Assembly (NCBI GenBank): GCA_014379815.1
Contig: JACMLA010000714.1
Coordinates: 1 to 6,536, forward strand
DNA from: Bryobacteraceae bacterium
GTDB taxonomy: Bacteria; Acidobacteriota; Terriglobia; Bryobacterales; Bryobacteraceae
Direction: 5' to 3'
Length of the DNA: 6,536 nt
The notes under the pieces were generated by a model, which saw nothing but the letters and a program-made list of their open reading frames with translations, did not search any database and was not told the origin of the DNA. The first letter of the stretch is position 1. Each line of letters opens with the position of its first letter. Below, piece after piece: positions 1 to 6,462 of this stretch. The position numbers and the translations under genes are program-made.

Positions 1-991
1 CAACAGCCGCAATGATTGCCGTTGCCAGTCCTCCCGTGAAGAAGTAATAGGTCGCGGTAACAGGTATCAAAAGCAGACCCGAACCAATCACAATCCAGGG
101 CAGCGGCAGATCGCGTTCCTCGCGTGGAATCTCCCCTTTCCGGGCAGTCCGGCCAAAGGAGAAAGCACCGCGAAGGCTCTGCGCCAGCGACGACCGCATC
201 CCGATCATCGTGTTCATCGCACCCACCAGCATCATGCCAACAGCGATCGGCCTCACCGTTCCGCGCCAGATCGTCGAAGCATCGCCTCCCGTCTGGACGG
301 TCAGAATCAGTGGAATCAAAACCCACCACGCCAGCACGCCGCCGGCAATGTTGATGAACGCATATTGCGGCCCAATCAGGTAGCCAATCCCAATCAGCGC
401 GGGAGACATCGCCGGAGTCGACCACGGCACGCCGCCGCCGCGTGGGAATGGCAGGAACCCTTCCACATACTCGCGGAAAACCTGCAGGCCCTTATCTGTC
501 TTTAGGAATTGAATCAGGGCACCAAAGCCCATCGCGGAGAAGATATACTTCGGCGCGTCGCTAGCCCCAGCTCCGGCCTTTACAATGTTGGCCGCAGCCA
601 CGCTCTCCGGCCATGGCAGGTTGGCTTCTACACACAAGGGTCGGCGCAGCAGAATGATGAACAGCACGCCGATCAAGCCGCCACAGACCAGGATCGCCGT
701 CGCTTCCCAATAGTGCGAGCGCAGATCCTTCCAATACCCGACCATGACGAATGCCGGGATGGTAAAGATGGCTCCTGCAACAAGAGCTTCGCCCACCGAC
801 GCGGCCGTGCGCGCAATGTTCTGTTCCAGCAGGGTTCCGCGAATGGCAGGAATCCGGAACAGAGCCAGTGCAATCACCGCGGCGGGAAGGGTCGCCGCTA
901 CCGTTTGTCCGGCACGCATGCCCAGGTACGCGTTCGCGGCACCAAACACCAGAGCAAGAAAAAGGCCGAGCGCGACCGCCTTTACGGTCAT
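1..991 (-). CDS. OPT-family oligopeptide/metal-chelate transporter, N-terminal part (3' end outside window)
   Basis: Reading the minus strand from the ATG at 991-989 gives 330 uninterrupted codons that run off the window at base 1. The protein is strongly hydrophobic with several membrane segments (about residues 5-25, 32-46, 70-86, 98-115, 195-230, 248-265 and 298-318). It opens with an amphipathic start leading into a VFGAANAYLGMRAG segment, then QNIARTAASVGE near 57-68, NLPWPES at 124-130 and a GYLIGPQYAFINIAGG stretch at 203-218. These resemble the bacterial OPT family (TIGR00733-like), inner-membrane proteins thought to import oligopeptides or metal chelates; about half the usual 600-700 residues is visible. 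The substrate cannot be told from sequence. The start is uncertain: the frame is open upstream to a TAG at 1036-1034, and a TTG at 1018-1016 would add nine residues (LTFQREPSE) that fit the family, whose first helix usually has a short leader. Neither start has a clear Shine-Dalgarno. It is the last visible gene of the leftward group. Confidence 0.85.
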   Translation of the reverse strand, partial: MTVKAVALGLFLALVFGAANAYLGMRAGQTVAATLPAAVIALALFRIPAIRGTLLEQNIARTAASVGEALVAGAIFTIPAFVMVGYWKDLRSHYWEATAILVCGGLIGVLFIILLRRPLCVEANLPWPESVAAANIVKAGAGASDAPKYIFSAMGFGALIQFLKTDKGLQVFREYVEGFLPFPRGGGVPWSTPAMSPALIGIGYLIGPQYAFINIAGGVLAWWVLIPLILTVQTGGDASTIWRGTVRPIAVGMMLVGAMNTMIGMRSSLAQSLRGAFSFGRTARKGEIPREERDLPLPWIVIGSGLLLIPVTATYYFFTGGLATAIIAAV

Positions 992-1024
992 CTCGCTCGG
1001 CTCACGTTGAAACGTCAACTTACA

Positions 1025-1071
1025 AACATACCGCTAGGACAGCTTGCGGTATCGGGTTTAGAACATACCGC
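1025..1071 (-). promoter_or_regulatory. Three-part repeat able to form two alternative hairpins ahead of the OPT gene
   Basis: On the minus strand the 10-mer GCGGTATGTT occurs at 1071-1062 and again at 1034-1025. The complementary 7-mer ATACCGC lies between them at 1052-1046. The middle element can pair with the upstream copy (7 bp, 12-nt loop containing the stop codon of the preceding gene) or with the downstream copy (7 bp, 11-nt loop), but not both. The downstream hairpin is followed by GTTTGT, only a weak T-rich tail. The arrangement could be an attenuator, a weak terminator or a repeated protein-binding site; the function is inferred, the repeats are read directly. Confidence 0.5.
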
Positions 1072-1465
1072 GCTTTTGTCCCGACATGTGCTTCATCGCC
1101 ATGCCAACCGCCAGCGCTCCCAGCGTTTGCACCAGAGTCGGATGCTCCGCGTAGAAATCGCTGATCTGATCCACGATACCGGGGTTCTTGCTTTCCGCCT
1201 GCTGCGCCATCTCCTCCACCGCAGCCGCCGGAATTCCATCAGCTTGCTCTGCCGTCACCTCACCTTGTGGGGCAACCGGGTTTCCATGTTTCTGAAGGAT
1301 GTTGCTCAGCATCCCCGGTCCGGCAGCAGCGATCAGCGAATTGAGTACGCGTGCTTTAATATCGCCATTGGAATTGCCAAAAAGCTGCCCAAGCATCTGA
1401 GCAAAAGGCGGTGTCTGATCGGAGCGGAACGCTTCCGCGAGTCCCCTGGAAAGGTCCTGTGACAT
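1058..1465 (-). CDS. Hypothetical 135-residue protein coupled to the LysM/BON protein
   Basis: I do not recognise this family with confidence. The ATG overlaps the stop of the upstream LysM gene by one base (TAATG), a layout typical of translational coupling, which also fixes the start. An AGGAG lies about 14 nt upstream inside the previous gene. The protein has no signal peptide. The N-terminal half (residues 1-60) looks helical and glycine-containing (PPFAQMLGQLFGNSN at 19-33, then LIAAAGPGMLSNILQ at 44-58). The middle (61-95) is acidic and probably a linker. The C-terminal part has DFYAEHPTLVQTLGALAVGMAMKHM at 103-127, whose 111-124 section is a hydrophobic helix, possibly a membrane-associating or oligomerising segment, before a basic tail. 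The first half faintly recalls small DUF937/YidB-like proteins, but I would not assign it. Its tight pairing suggests it acts with the LysM protein. The plus strand here is also open, but that frame is antisense shadow. Confidence 0.8.
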   Translation of the reverse strand: MSQDLSRGLAEAFRSDQTPPFAQMLGQLFGNSNGDIKARVLNSLIAAAGPGMLSNILQKHGNPVAPQGEVTAEQADGIPAAAVEEMAQQAESKNPGIVDQISDFYAEHPTLVQTLGALAVGMAMKHMSGQKRGMF

Positions 1466-1905
1466 TACGGAATTACCAGCTCCTGTCCCGGTTGGATCTT
1501 ATCAGCGTCAGTCAGCTTGTCGCGGTTCGCTTCGAAGATCTTCATGTAATCGCTTGCATTGCCGTAATGCTCCTTGGCAATCTTCGACAGGGTGTCACCG
1601 GACTTCACCGTGTAAGTGTTGCCAGAACGGTTCCGGCTCGATTCTCCCGCGCCAGCAGCGGCGGGTTGCGGCAGACTGGAATCGATGTTGATATCGGCAT
1701 GTAAGTCCGAATACGACTGATCTACCTGCTTAATCGCATTCCACAGCTGGTTCTTGACGTCTTCGTTCGGAGCATCGCCCTGGATAAGCAGTTTGCCGTT
1801 CTCGATGTGAACGTGATTCAGCCGGATCCCCATCTGCGGCGCGGCAGAGATCGCGGACTGGTACTTGGTCTTGAGCTGGTTCAAAAGTTGATCGTTATCG
1901 GCCAT
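1465..1905 (-). CDS. Small BON-like/LysM domain protein, Kbp (YgaU)-like
   Basis: This 146-residue protein resembles E. coli Kbp/YgaU (149 residues), a cytoplasmic potassium-binding protein built from a BON domain and a LysM domain. Residues about 4-76 form the BON-like part, with an IENGKLLIQGDAPNEDVKNQ stretch at 34-53. A Pro/Ala/Gly/Ser-rich linker follows at 79-96. The C-terminal LysM spans 97-145 with YTVKSGDTLSKIAKEHYGN, KIFEANRDKL and the closing KIQPGQELVIP. There is no signal peptide or lipobox, as in Kbp. The LysM match is strong; the BON part is more diverged. Potassium binding is inferred by analogy, and cell-wall binding, the usual LysM role, is the alternative. I chose the ATG at 1905; an in-frame TTG at 1923 would add six residues (MRCHTT) that look non-native. 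No good Shine-Dalgarno is seen for the ATG, so it may rely on translation of hemB, which ends 30 nt upstream. Confidence 0.88.
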   Translation of the reverse strand: MADNDQLLNQLKTKYQSAISAAPQMGIRLNHVHIENGKLLIQGDAPNEDVKNQLWNAIKQVDQSYSDLHADINIDSSLPQPAAAGAGESSRNRSGNTYTVKSGDTLSKIAKEHYGNASDYMKIFEANRDKLTDADKIQPGQELVIP

Positions 1906-1922
1906 GGTTGTATGACACCGCA

Positions 1923-1959
1923 AACGCCTCGCCCATCACGCTAGTAGCCGTGAGGCGTT
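1923..1959 (-). repeat. Inverted repeat at the hemB 3' end / LysM-gene leader
   Basis: The arms aacgcctc (1923-1930) and gaggcgtt (1952-1959) are perfectly complementary over 8 bp with a 21-nt loop. A smaller alternative pairing, tcacg (1936-1940) with cgtga (1949-1953), lies inside. On the minus-strand RNA the hairpin covers the last hemB codons, the hemB stop and the leader of the LysM gene. No T-run follows, so it does not look like an intrinsic terminator. It may stabilise or mark a processing site in the mRNA, or be chance. Confidence 0.4.
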
Positions 1960-2919
1960 CTTTGCAAAATAGGTGAGGATCATGGAGGCACCGGCTCTCT
2001 TGATCGAAACCAGCGTCTCCATCATGATCCGGTCCCCATCGATCCAGCCTCGCTCGGCCGCAGCCATAATCATGCTGAACTCCCCGCTGACCTGGTATGC
2101 AGCCAGCGGGACATCGAATCGGTCCCGCGCCATCCGGATCACGTCCAGATACGCCAGCGCCGGTTTGACAATGATCATGTCAGCGCCTTCGGCCAGATCC
2201 AGTTCGATCTCCCGCATCGCTTCACGGGCGTTCGGCGGATCCATCTGATAGCTCCGCCGGTCTCCGAACTGTGGAGTCGACTCCGCTGCCTCCCGGAATG
2301 GTCCATAAAAGCCCGACGCATACTTGGCCGCGTACGACATGATAGGGGTATTGGAGAATCCGGCGCTATCGAGCGCCGACCGGATCGCCCCCACGCGCCC
2401 GTCCATCATGTCTGATGGCGCCACGATGTCCGCACCGGCCCGGGCATGCGAAACCGCACCTTTGGCCAGCCATTCCAGAGTGAGATCGTTGTCCACATAG
2501 GCGTCGGCGTCCTTGCCGACCACTTTTCCGCAGTGCCCGTGACTGGTGTATTCGCAGTTGCAAACATCGGTCACCACCAGCAGTTTCGGAACTTCCCGTT
2601 TGATCGCCGCAATCGCTCGTTGCACGATGCCGTCTTCGGCGTAACCACCGGAAGCCTCTTCGTCCTTTGTTTGTGGGATGCCGAACAGGATCACTCCACC
2701 GATCCCGATTCCCGCTACCTCGCGGCATTCTTCGACAATCCGGTCAATCGACAACTGAGCGTGGCCGGGCATAGAACGAATCTCCCGGCGCACGCCCTCA
2801 CCCTCGCAGACAAATAAAGGAAGGATGAAGTTGGAAGGCTCGAGAGTAGTCTCGCGGACCAGTGTGCGCAAAGGCTCCGAAGCGCGCAATCGTCGCGGGC
2901 GGTGAACTGGAAAGGCCAT
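1936..2919 (-). CDS. hemB: Delta-aminolevulinic acid dehydratase (porphobilinogen synthase)
   Basis: HemB condenses two 5-aminolevulinate molecules to porphobilinogen in the cytoplasm, the second shared step of tetrapyrrole (haem, sirohaem, cobalamin) synthesis. The 327-residue length is normal. The early RPRRLRAS motif at 7-14 is typical of the family. The metal site [14 protein letters not shown] at 118-131 keeps three cysteines (Cys120, Cys122, Cys130), marking the zinc-dependent type rather than the magnesium-only type. The Schiff-base lysines are Lys199 in [15 protein letters not shown] and Lys252 in [12 protein letters not shown]. The [11 protein letters not shown] stretch at 224-234 and YQVSGE at 275-280 complete the active-site signature. 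The ATG at 2919 is preceded by a short AGG about six bases upstream and gives the expected N-terminus. hemB lies 52 nt after rsgA and 30 nt before the LysM gene. No other haem gene is in the window. Confidence 0.98.
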   Translation of the reverse strand: MAFPVHRPRRLRASEPLRTLVRETTLEPSNFILPLFVCEGEGVRREIRSMPGHAQLSIDRIVEECREVAGIGIGGVILFGIPQTKDEEASGGYAEDGIVQRAIAAIKREVPKLLVVTDVCNCEYTSHGHCGKVVGKDADAYVDNDLTLEWLAKGAVSHARAGADIVAPSDMMDGRVGAIRSALDSAGFSNTPIMSYAAKYASGFYGPFREAAESTPQFGDRRSYQMDPPNAREAMREIELDLAEGADMIIVKPALAYLDVIRMARDRFDVPLAAYQVSGEFSMIMAAAERGWIDGDRIMMETLVSIKRAGASMILTYFAKNASRLLA

Positions 2920-2928
2920 TTGCCTAGT

Positions 2929-2942
2929 CTAGCCACTAGCCA
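2929..2942 (-). repeat. Tandem 7-mer directly upstream of hemB
   Basis: In the 52-nt gap between rsgA and hemB the minus strand carries TGGCTAG twice in a row, followed by a related ACTAGGC, and the hemB ATG comes nine bases after the second copy's neighbour. The rest of the gap holds no recognisable promoter or terminator. The repeat is short and may be chance. Confidence 0.35.
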
Positions 2943-2971
2943 ATGAAGCTCACCGCGACACGAGTCTGTCT

Positions 2972-3931
2972 TTAACGTCTGCCGAAGACCTTGAATCTCG
3001 CCCTTAGATCTTTGTGGATCTGCTTCATCTCTGCCTTGCCCATACGCCGAACCTCAGCAGTCAACATCGTCATGCTTTGAAGCCTTGCTTCGTCTACCAC
3101 CCCGACCACTGCGCATCCTGGTTCGCCGTCATGCCGGCAGTTGCGGAAACGGCAACTCGCAGCCAGTTCTGCGATATCCGAAAACGCGGCCTGTAATGAG
3201 TCTTCCGTTGTCCAGAGCTGGATTTCCCGAAGCCCCGGAGTATCGATCAGATAAGCGCCACCCGGCAATTCGAAGAGCTCGCGGTGGGTTGTCGTGTGCC
3301 GACCCCTGCTGTCCGATTCACGCACCGCGGTCGTGCGCAGCTCCTCGCGCAGCAGCAGACCATTACTGATGCTGCTCTTGCCGGCCCCGGAGGAGCCGAG
3401 CAGTACGGCAGTCTTTCCTTTTTCCAGCAGCGTTTTTACAGCATCGAGTCCGTTCTCCGCACGCGTACTCGACAGGATCACCGGAACGCCTGCGGCAACT
3501 TCGCGCGCCGCCGCCAGCTTGTCCGGGAGATCATCGGGATTAAGATCCGATTTGTTCAGAACCACAACGGGTTCCGCGCCGCTGCTATGGGCAAGAACGA
3601 GGTAGCGCTCCAGCCGCCGCAGGTTGAAATCCCCGTCCAGACCACAGACAAGAAGCGCCAGATCCACGTTGGCCGCGAGTACCTGTTCTTCAGCCTTTTC
3701 CCCGGCCGCTCTTCGCGAGAAGCAGGTCCGCCGGGGTTGCAGCCCTTCAATCAGGCCGTGCTCATCGAGGTTGACGTAGTCGCCTACGACAGGAAAGTCA
3801 GAGGGCGCTTTTGCCTGATGACGGAACGAGCCAGCCAGTTGCGCGGTACTCTCTCCCGAGTGCGTCAGGAGGCCATAAATGCCGCGGCTGGCATGAAAAA
3901 CACGTGCAGAAATCTTTGGAAGAAATGTCAT
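2972..3931 (-). CDS. rsgA: Ribosome small-subunit-dependent GTPase A
   Basis: RsgA is a circularly permuted GTPase that binds the 30S subunit and helps its late maturation, stimulated by ribosomes. Counted from the ATG at 3931 (319 residues), an N-terminal OB-fold spans roughly 1-70. The GTPase motifs follow in permuted order: G4 NKSD at 126-129, G5-like SST around 154-156, the Walker A/G1 GSSGAGKSS at 179-187, the G2 region RHTTTHRE at 211-218, and G3 DTPG at 230-233. A C-terminal zinc-binding motif has Cys260, Cys265, His267 and Cys273 (CRFRNCRHDGEPGC), followed by a helical tail. All key residues are present. A TTG at 3946 would add five residues (MIANK); I prefer the ATG because MTFLPKISARVF is a natural N-terminus. 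Neither has an obvious Shine-Dalgarno. It is transcribed divergently from tyrS and heads the leftward group. Confidence 0.97.
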   Translation of the reverse strand: MTFLPKISARVFHASRGIYGLLTHSGESTAQLAGSFRHQAKAPSDFPVVGDYVNLDEHGLIEGLQPRRTCFSRRAAGEKAEEQVLAANVDLALLVCGLDGDFNLRRLERYLVLAHSSGAEPVVVLNKSDLNPDDLPDKLAAAREVAAGVPVILSSTRAENGLDAVKTLLEKGKTAVLLGSSGAGKSSISNGLLLREELRTTAVRESDSRGRHTTTHRELFELPGGAYLIDTPGLREIQLWTTEDSLQAAFSDIAELAASCRFRNCRHDGEPGCAVVGVVDEARLQSMTMLTAEVRRMGKAEMKQIHKDLRARFKVFGRR

Positions 3932-4008
3932 TTTGTTCGCAATCAAAACCGCAGAGACACTTGTCGTGTCTGGAGAAAAGGCCGCGGGTTGGCTTAGCGA
4001 ACAATGAC
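3927..4008. repeat. Paired inverted blocks flanking the rsgA/tyrS divergent region
   Basis: The minus strand at 3940-3927 reads GCGAACAAAATGAC and includes the rsgA start codon. The plus strand at 3997-4008 reads GCGAACAATGAC, the same block with two A bases fewer. The arms are separated by 56 nt and point outward into the two divergent transcripts. The 8-bp core ttgttcgc/gcgaacaa is perfect. The copy on the tyrS side has an ATG at 4004 that stops after eight codons, so it is not a gene start. The blocks could be a shared operator or a relic of a small inverted duplication. Confidence 0.45.
3955..3971. promoter_or_regulatory. Short perfect inverted repeat in the rsgA/tyrS intergenic region
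   Basis: agacac (3955-3960) and gtgtct (3966-3971) form a perfect 6-bp dyad around a 5-nt centre. It lies inside the larger inverted pair and about 24 nt upstream of the rsgA ATG. It could be a dimeric regulator's operator or a small hairpin in the rsgA leader. No regulator is identifiable. Confidence 0.35.
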
Positions 4009-4017
4009 GGGCGTCAA
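3991..4017 (-). promoter_or_regulatory. Possible rsgA promoter (weak)
   Basis: On the minus strand TTGACG (4017-4012) resembles a -35 box and TAAGCC (3996-3991) a poor -10 box, with a short 15-nt spacer. Transcription would begin near 3984 and leave about 50 nt of leader containing the 3955-3971 dyad. The -35 is good but the -10 and spacing are not, so this is only a candidate. Confidence 0.2.
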
Positions 4018-4035
4018 GAGAGTAGGATAGCTACA

Positions 4036-4062
4036 ATGAGGCTTGTCCGCAAGCCATATTGA
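4036..4062 (+). other. Possible 8-codon leader ORF overlapping the tyrS start
   Basis: An ATG at 4036 has an AGGA (4024-4027) eight bases upstream, the best-placed Shine-Dalgarno in this gap. It encodes only MRLVRKPY and stops at TGA 4060-4062, in a different frame from tyrS, whose only workable start is the TTG at 4043. The peptide's last codon is tyrosine, suggestive in front of a tyrosyl-tRNA synthetase. It could be a coupling or attenuating leader, or the sign of a single-base error in the tyrS start region. Confidence 0.35.
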
Positions 4063-5254
4063 CTACCAGGTCGAGTACCTGAAGCGGGGTCTCGCCGAGC
4101 TGATACGCGAAGAAGAGCTCCACGACCGGATCCGCATCGCCACCGATGAGGGTCGCCCTCTTCGCGTCAAAGCAGGTTTTGACCCGACCGCACCGGATCT
4201 GCATCTGGGCCATACGGTCCTGCTCCGTAAGATGAGGCATTTCCAGGATCTCGGCCATACCGTCATCTTCCTGATAGGCGACATGACCGGCTTGATTGGT
4301 GATCCGACGGGCAGAAACATCACGCGTCCGCCGATGACACGTGAAGATATCGTCCGCAATGCCGAGACTTACAAAGCCCAGGTATTCAAGATCCTTGACC
4401 CGCAACTGACCGAGGTTCGCTTCAACAGCGAATGGTTCGATGCCATGCAGTTCCCGGACGTGATCCGGCTCTGCGGCAAGTACACGGTGGCGCGCTTGCT
4501 GGAGCGTGACGACTTTTCCAAACGGTTTCGGGAAAACGTGCCCATTTCCATGCACGAGCTGATGTATCCGCTGGTGCAAGGCTATGACTCAGTCGCTTTG
4601 CACTGCGATGTGGAACTCGGGGGATCCGACCAGAAATTCAACTTGCTAGTCGGACGCGATCTGCAACGCGATTTTGGACAGCCTCCCCAGATTGTAGCCA
4701 CGACCCCTCTCCTCGAAGGCCTCGATGGAGTCGAGAAAATGTCCAAGTCGAAGGACAATTACGTCGGTATCGCAGAGCCTCCGGCAGACATGTTCCGCAA
4801 GCTGATGAACATGGATGATTCCCTGACTTGGAAGTATTACGAGTTACTCACTGACGTGCCCGTAACGACGATCGCCGAGATGCGGGCCGAGTCCGATCCC
4901 TTAGTCGCCAAGAAGGATCTGGCAGCAATAGTGGTTGCGCAATATCACTCAGTAGAAGAAGCCAATCGCGTCACTGCCGCCTGGGGAGGATTGCCTCCCG
5001 TAGAGACGCTGGAGCATCACACCGTGACTGATGCGCGCCTGAACCGTCTTCTCGTGCAGGCCAGGTTTGCTCCCTCCACTACGGAGGCAGACAAACTCGT
5101 TAAGGCTGGAACGGCTGTAACCGTCCATGTAATAGGCTCCGGGAATGAAGTCTCGTATGCAGGGCCGGCCCACAAGCTGACTCCCGGAGAGTACATGGTC
5201 CGGGTCGGAAAAAAGTATAAGCACATCACCATCTCCGATGCTCCTCCTGTCTGA
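4043..5254 (+). CDS. tyrS: Tyrosyl-tRNA synthetase
   Basis: This 403-residue class I synthetase charges tRNA-Tyr with tyrosine in the cytoplasm. The catalytic domain shows [14 protein letters not shown] at 44-57 (HIGH-like motif HLGH 54-57), [13 protein letters not shown] at 79-91, YPLVQGYD at 175-182, [10 protein letters not shown] at 191-200 and the KMSKS loop at 232-236. The KMSKS form and the PDLHLGH context place it with the TyrZ-type enzymes rather than the KFGKT-type TyrS. A C-terminal S4-like RNA-binding domain covers about 331-398. The start is TTG at 4043: an in-frame TGA at 4037-4039 blocks anything longer and the next in-frame ATG falls inside the catalytic domain. The only Shine-Dalgarno-like bases, GAGG at 4038-4041, are too close to the TTG, and a better-placed AGGA serves an out-of-frame ATG at 4036. 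The 3' end overlaps the next gene by 17 nt. Confidence 0.97.
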   Translation: MSASHIDYQVEYLKRGLAELIREEELHDRIRIATDEGRPLRVKAGFDPTAPDLHLGHTVLLRKMRHFQDLGHTVIFLIGDMTGLIGDPTGRNITRPPMTREDIVRNAETYKAQVFKILDPQLTEVRFNSEWFDAMQFPDVIRLCGKYTVARLLERDDFSKRFRENVPISMHELMYPLVQGYDSVALHCDVELGGSDQKFNLLVGRDLQRDFGQPPQIVATTPLLEGLDGVEKMSKSKDNYVGIAEPPADMFRKLMNMDDSLTWKYYELLTDVPVTTIAEMRAESDPLVAKKDLAAIVVAQYHSVEEANRVTAAWGGLPPVETLEHHTVTDARLNRLLVQARFAPSTTEADKLVKAGTAVTVHVIGSGNEVSYAGPAHKLTPGEYMVRVGKKYKHITISDAPPV

Positions 5255-6461
5255 CAGTGTCCTGCAAAGCCTGGCTTCGTTGAAAGCCCACAAGTTGCGC
5301 TCGGCGCTAACCATGGTCGGTCTGACGATGGGCGTCGCGACTCTCATCACAGTCATGACCATCGTGCAGGGTGCCAACCTGTACGTCGAACAGAAAATTG
5401 CCAACCTCGGGACCAACGTATTCCAGGTCGCGCGAACGCCCTTCGCCGCTACCAATTTCGATCTCGTCCTAAAAGCTTTGAAGTACCGCAAGATCGACAC
5501 GAATGACCTGACCTACGTCCGCGGCACGTGCGACTTGTGCGAGGCCGTAGGTGCGACCGGCAATACAAACGCGCGGGTAACCTACAACGATCGTGACCTG
5601 ACGGACGTCGGCATTAACGGGCATACCGCGAACATGGGTGCGATCGACACCCGGACTGTGATTCAGGGTCGGTACTTCACCGAAACCGAAGACCAGCGAG
5701 GTGCACCTGTCTGTCTCATCGGAGCCGGGCTGGTGGAGCAGTTCTTCCCCGCTACCGATCCTGTCGGACGCGTGATTCGTGTCGCAAACATCGAACATAC
5801 CGTGATCGGAACTTTCGAGAAAATTGGCTCCGTGCTGGGTCAGGATCAGGACACGTTCGTCATAATTCCGCTAACCGAGTTTCTAAAAATCCGGCCACGT
5901 TTCAGCCTCACTTTGAACATACTCACGCTGCCCGGAGAAGAAAACTTTGACCGTGCTCAGGACGAGATCACTGTGGCGCTGCGCGCGAAACGGCATGTCG
6001 CTCCCGGAGCCGAAAGCGACTTCTTCATCGGCACGAAAGAAAGCTACATCTCGCTCTGGAACAGCATCAGCGGCGCATTCTTCGCCGTTTTTGTGATGGT
6101 CAGTTCTATTTCAGCGCTGGTCGGCGGCATCGTCATTATGAACGTCATGCTGGTGTCGGTAACCGAGCGCACCAAAGAGATCGGGGTTCGGCGTGCCATG
6201 GGTGCCACCAGGCAGGACATCGCGCGGCAGTTTCTGACAGAGAGCGTTATGCAGTGTCTAGTCGGCGGAGCAATCGGCGTGCTCGGAGGCTTTGCCGTCG
6301 CCCTCTTACTGCAAACGCTAACGTCGTTCCCGGCATCGGTTCAGACCTGGGTTGCGTTGCTCGGGTTGACGATGAGTTCCCTGATCGGGCTCTTCTTCGG
6401 CATCTATCCCGCGATCCGCGCGTCCAATCTTGATCCGGTCGTAGCTCTGAGGGCCGACTAA
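5238..6461 (+). CDS. MacB/FtsX-type ABC transporter permease
   Basis: This 407-residue inner-membrane protein has the layout of MacB-like export permeases without an ATPase domain. A cytoplasmic N-terminus with [20 protein letters not shown] (15-34) leads into membrane helix 1 (about 23-44). A large periplasmic MacB_PCD-type domain follows (about 46-275). Three C-terminal helices (about 279-306, 338-362 and 368-391) form the FtsX domain, with the typical cytoplasmic coupling segment [17 protein letters not shown] at 307-323 and the ending [15 protein letters not shown] at 391-405. Such permeases work with a separate LolD/MacB-like ATPase, often with a membrane-fusion partner, to move peptides, antibiotics or lipoproteins; none of these partners is in the window, so the substrate is unknown. 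The periplasmic part carries a Cys98-x-x-Cys101 pair. The ATG lies inside the tyrS 3' end with no obvious Shine-Dalgarno, suggesting coupled translation. A second permease starts one base after its stop. Confidence 0.93.
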   Translation: MLLLSDSVLQSLASLKAHKLRSALTMVGLTMGVATLITVMTIVQGANLYVEQKIANLGTNVFQVARTPFAATNFDLVLKALKYRKIDTNDLTYVRGTCDLCEAVGATGNTNARVTYNDRDLTDVGINGHTANMGAIDTRTVIQGRYFTETEDQRGAPVCLIGAGLVEQFFPATDPVGRVIRVANIEHTVIGTFEKIGSVLGQDQDTFVIIPLTEFLKIRPRFSLTLNILTLPGEENFDRAQDEITVALRAKRHVAPGAESDFFIGTKESYISLWNSISGAFFAVFVMVSSISALVGGIVIMNVMLVSVTERTKEIGVRRAMGATRQDIARQFLTESVMQCLVGGAIGVLGGFAVALLLQTLTSFPASVQTWVALLGLTMSSLIGLFFGIYPAIRASNLDPVVALRAD

Positions 6462-6462
6462 C

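Noticed and set aside
124..354. Small plus-strand open frame (76 codons)
   Set aside because: Low-complexity Ser/Arg/Pro product, antisense to the OPT membrane protein frame.
1028..1052. Intrinsic terminator before the OPT gene
   Set aside because: The 7-bp stem is followed only by GTTTGT, without a real T-tract, so I list it as a possible regulatory structure instead.
509..1462. Long plus-strand open frame of 317 codons
   Set aside because: It is antisense to the OPT gene and the 135-residue gene. Its product is Arg/His/Gln-rich with no domain, whereas the minus strand gives coherent membrane protein and coupled genes.
3284..3997. Plus-strand open frame of 237 codons opposite rsgA
   Set aside because: Shadow of rsgA, which has all GTPase and zinc motifs on the other strand.
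3932..4042. T-box riboswitch or tRNA-like leader before tyrS
   Set aside because: The gap is only about 110 nt, with no T-box consensus, specifier stem or terminator hairpin with a T-run.
4031..4579. Minus-strand open frame of 182 codons opposite tyrS
   Set aside because: Antisense shadow of the tyrS catalytic domain; no recognisable motif.
4949..5500. Minus-strand open frame of 183 codons across the tyrS/permease junction
   Set aside because: Shadow of two well-supported plus-strand genes; mixed composition and no domain.
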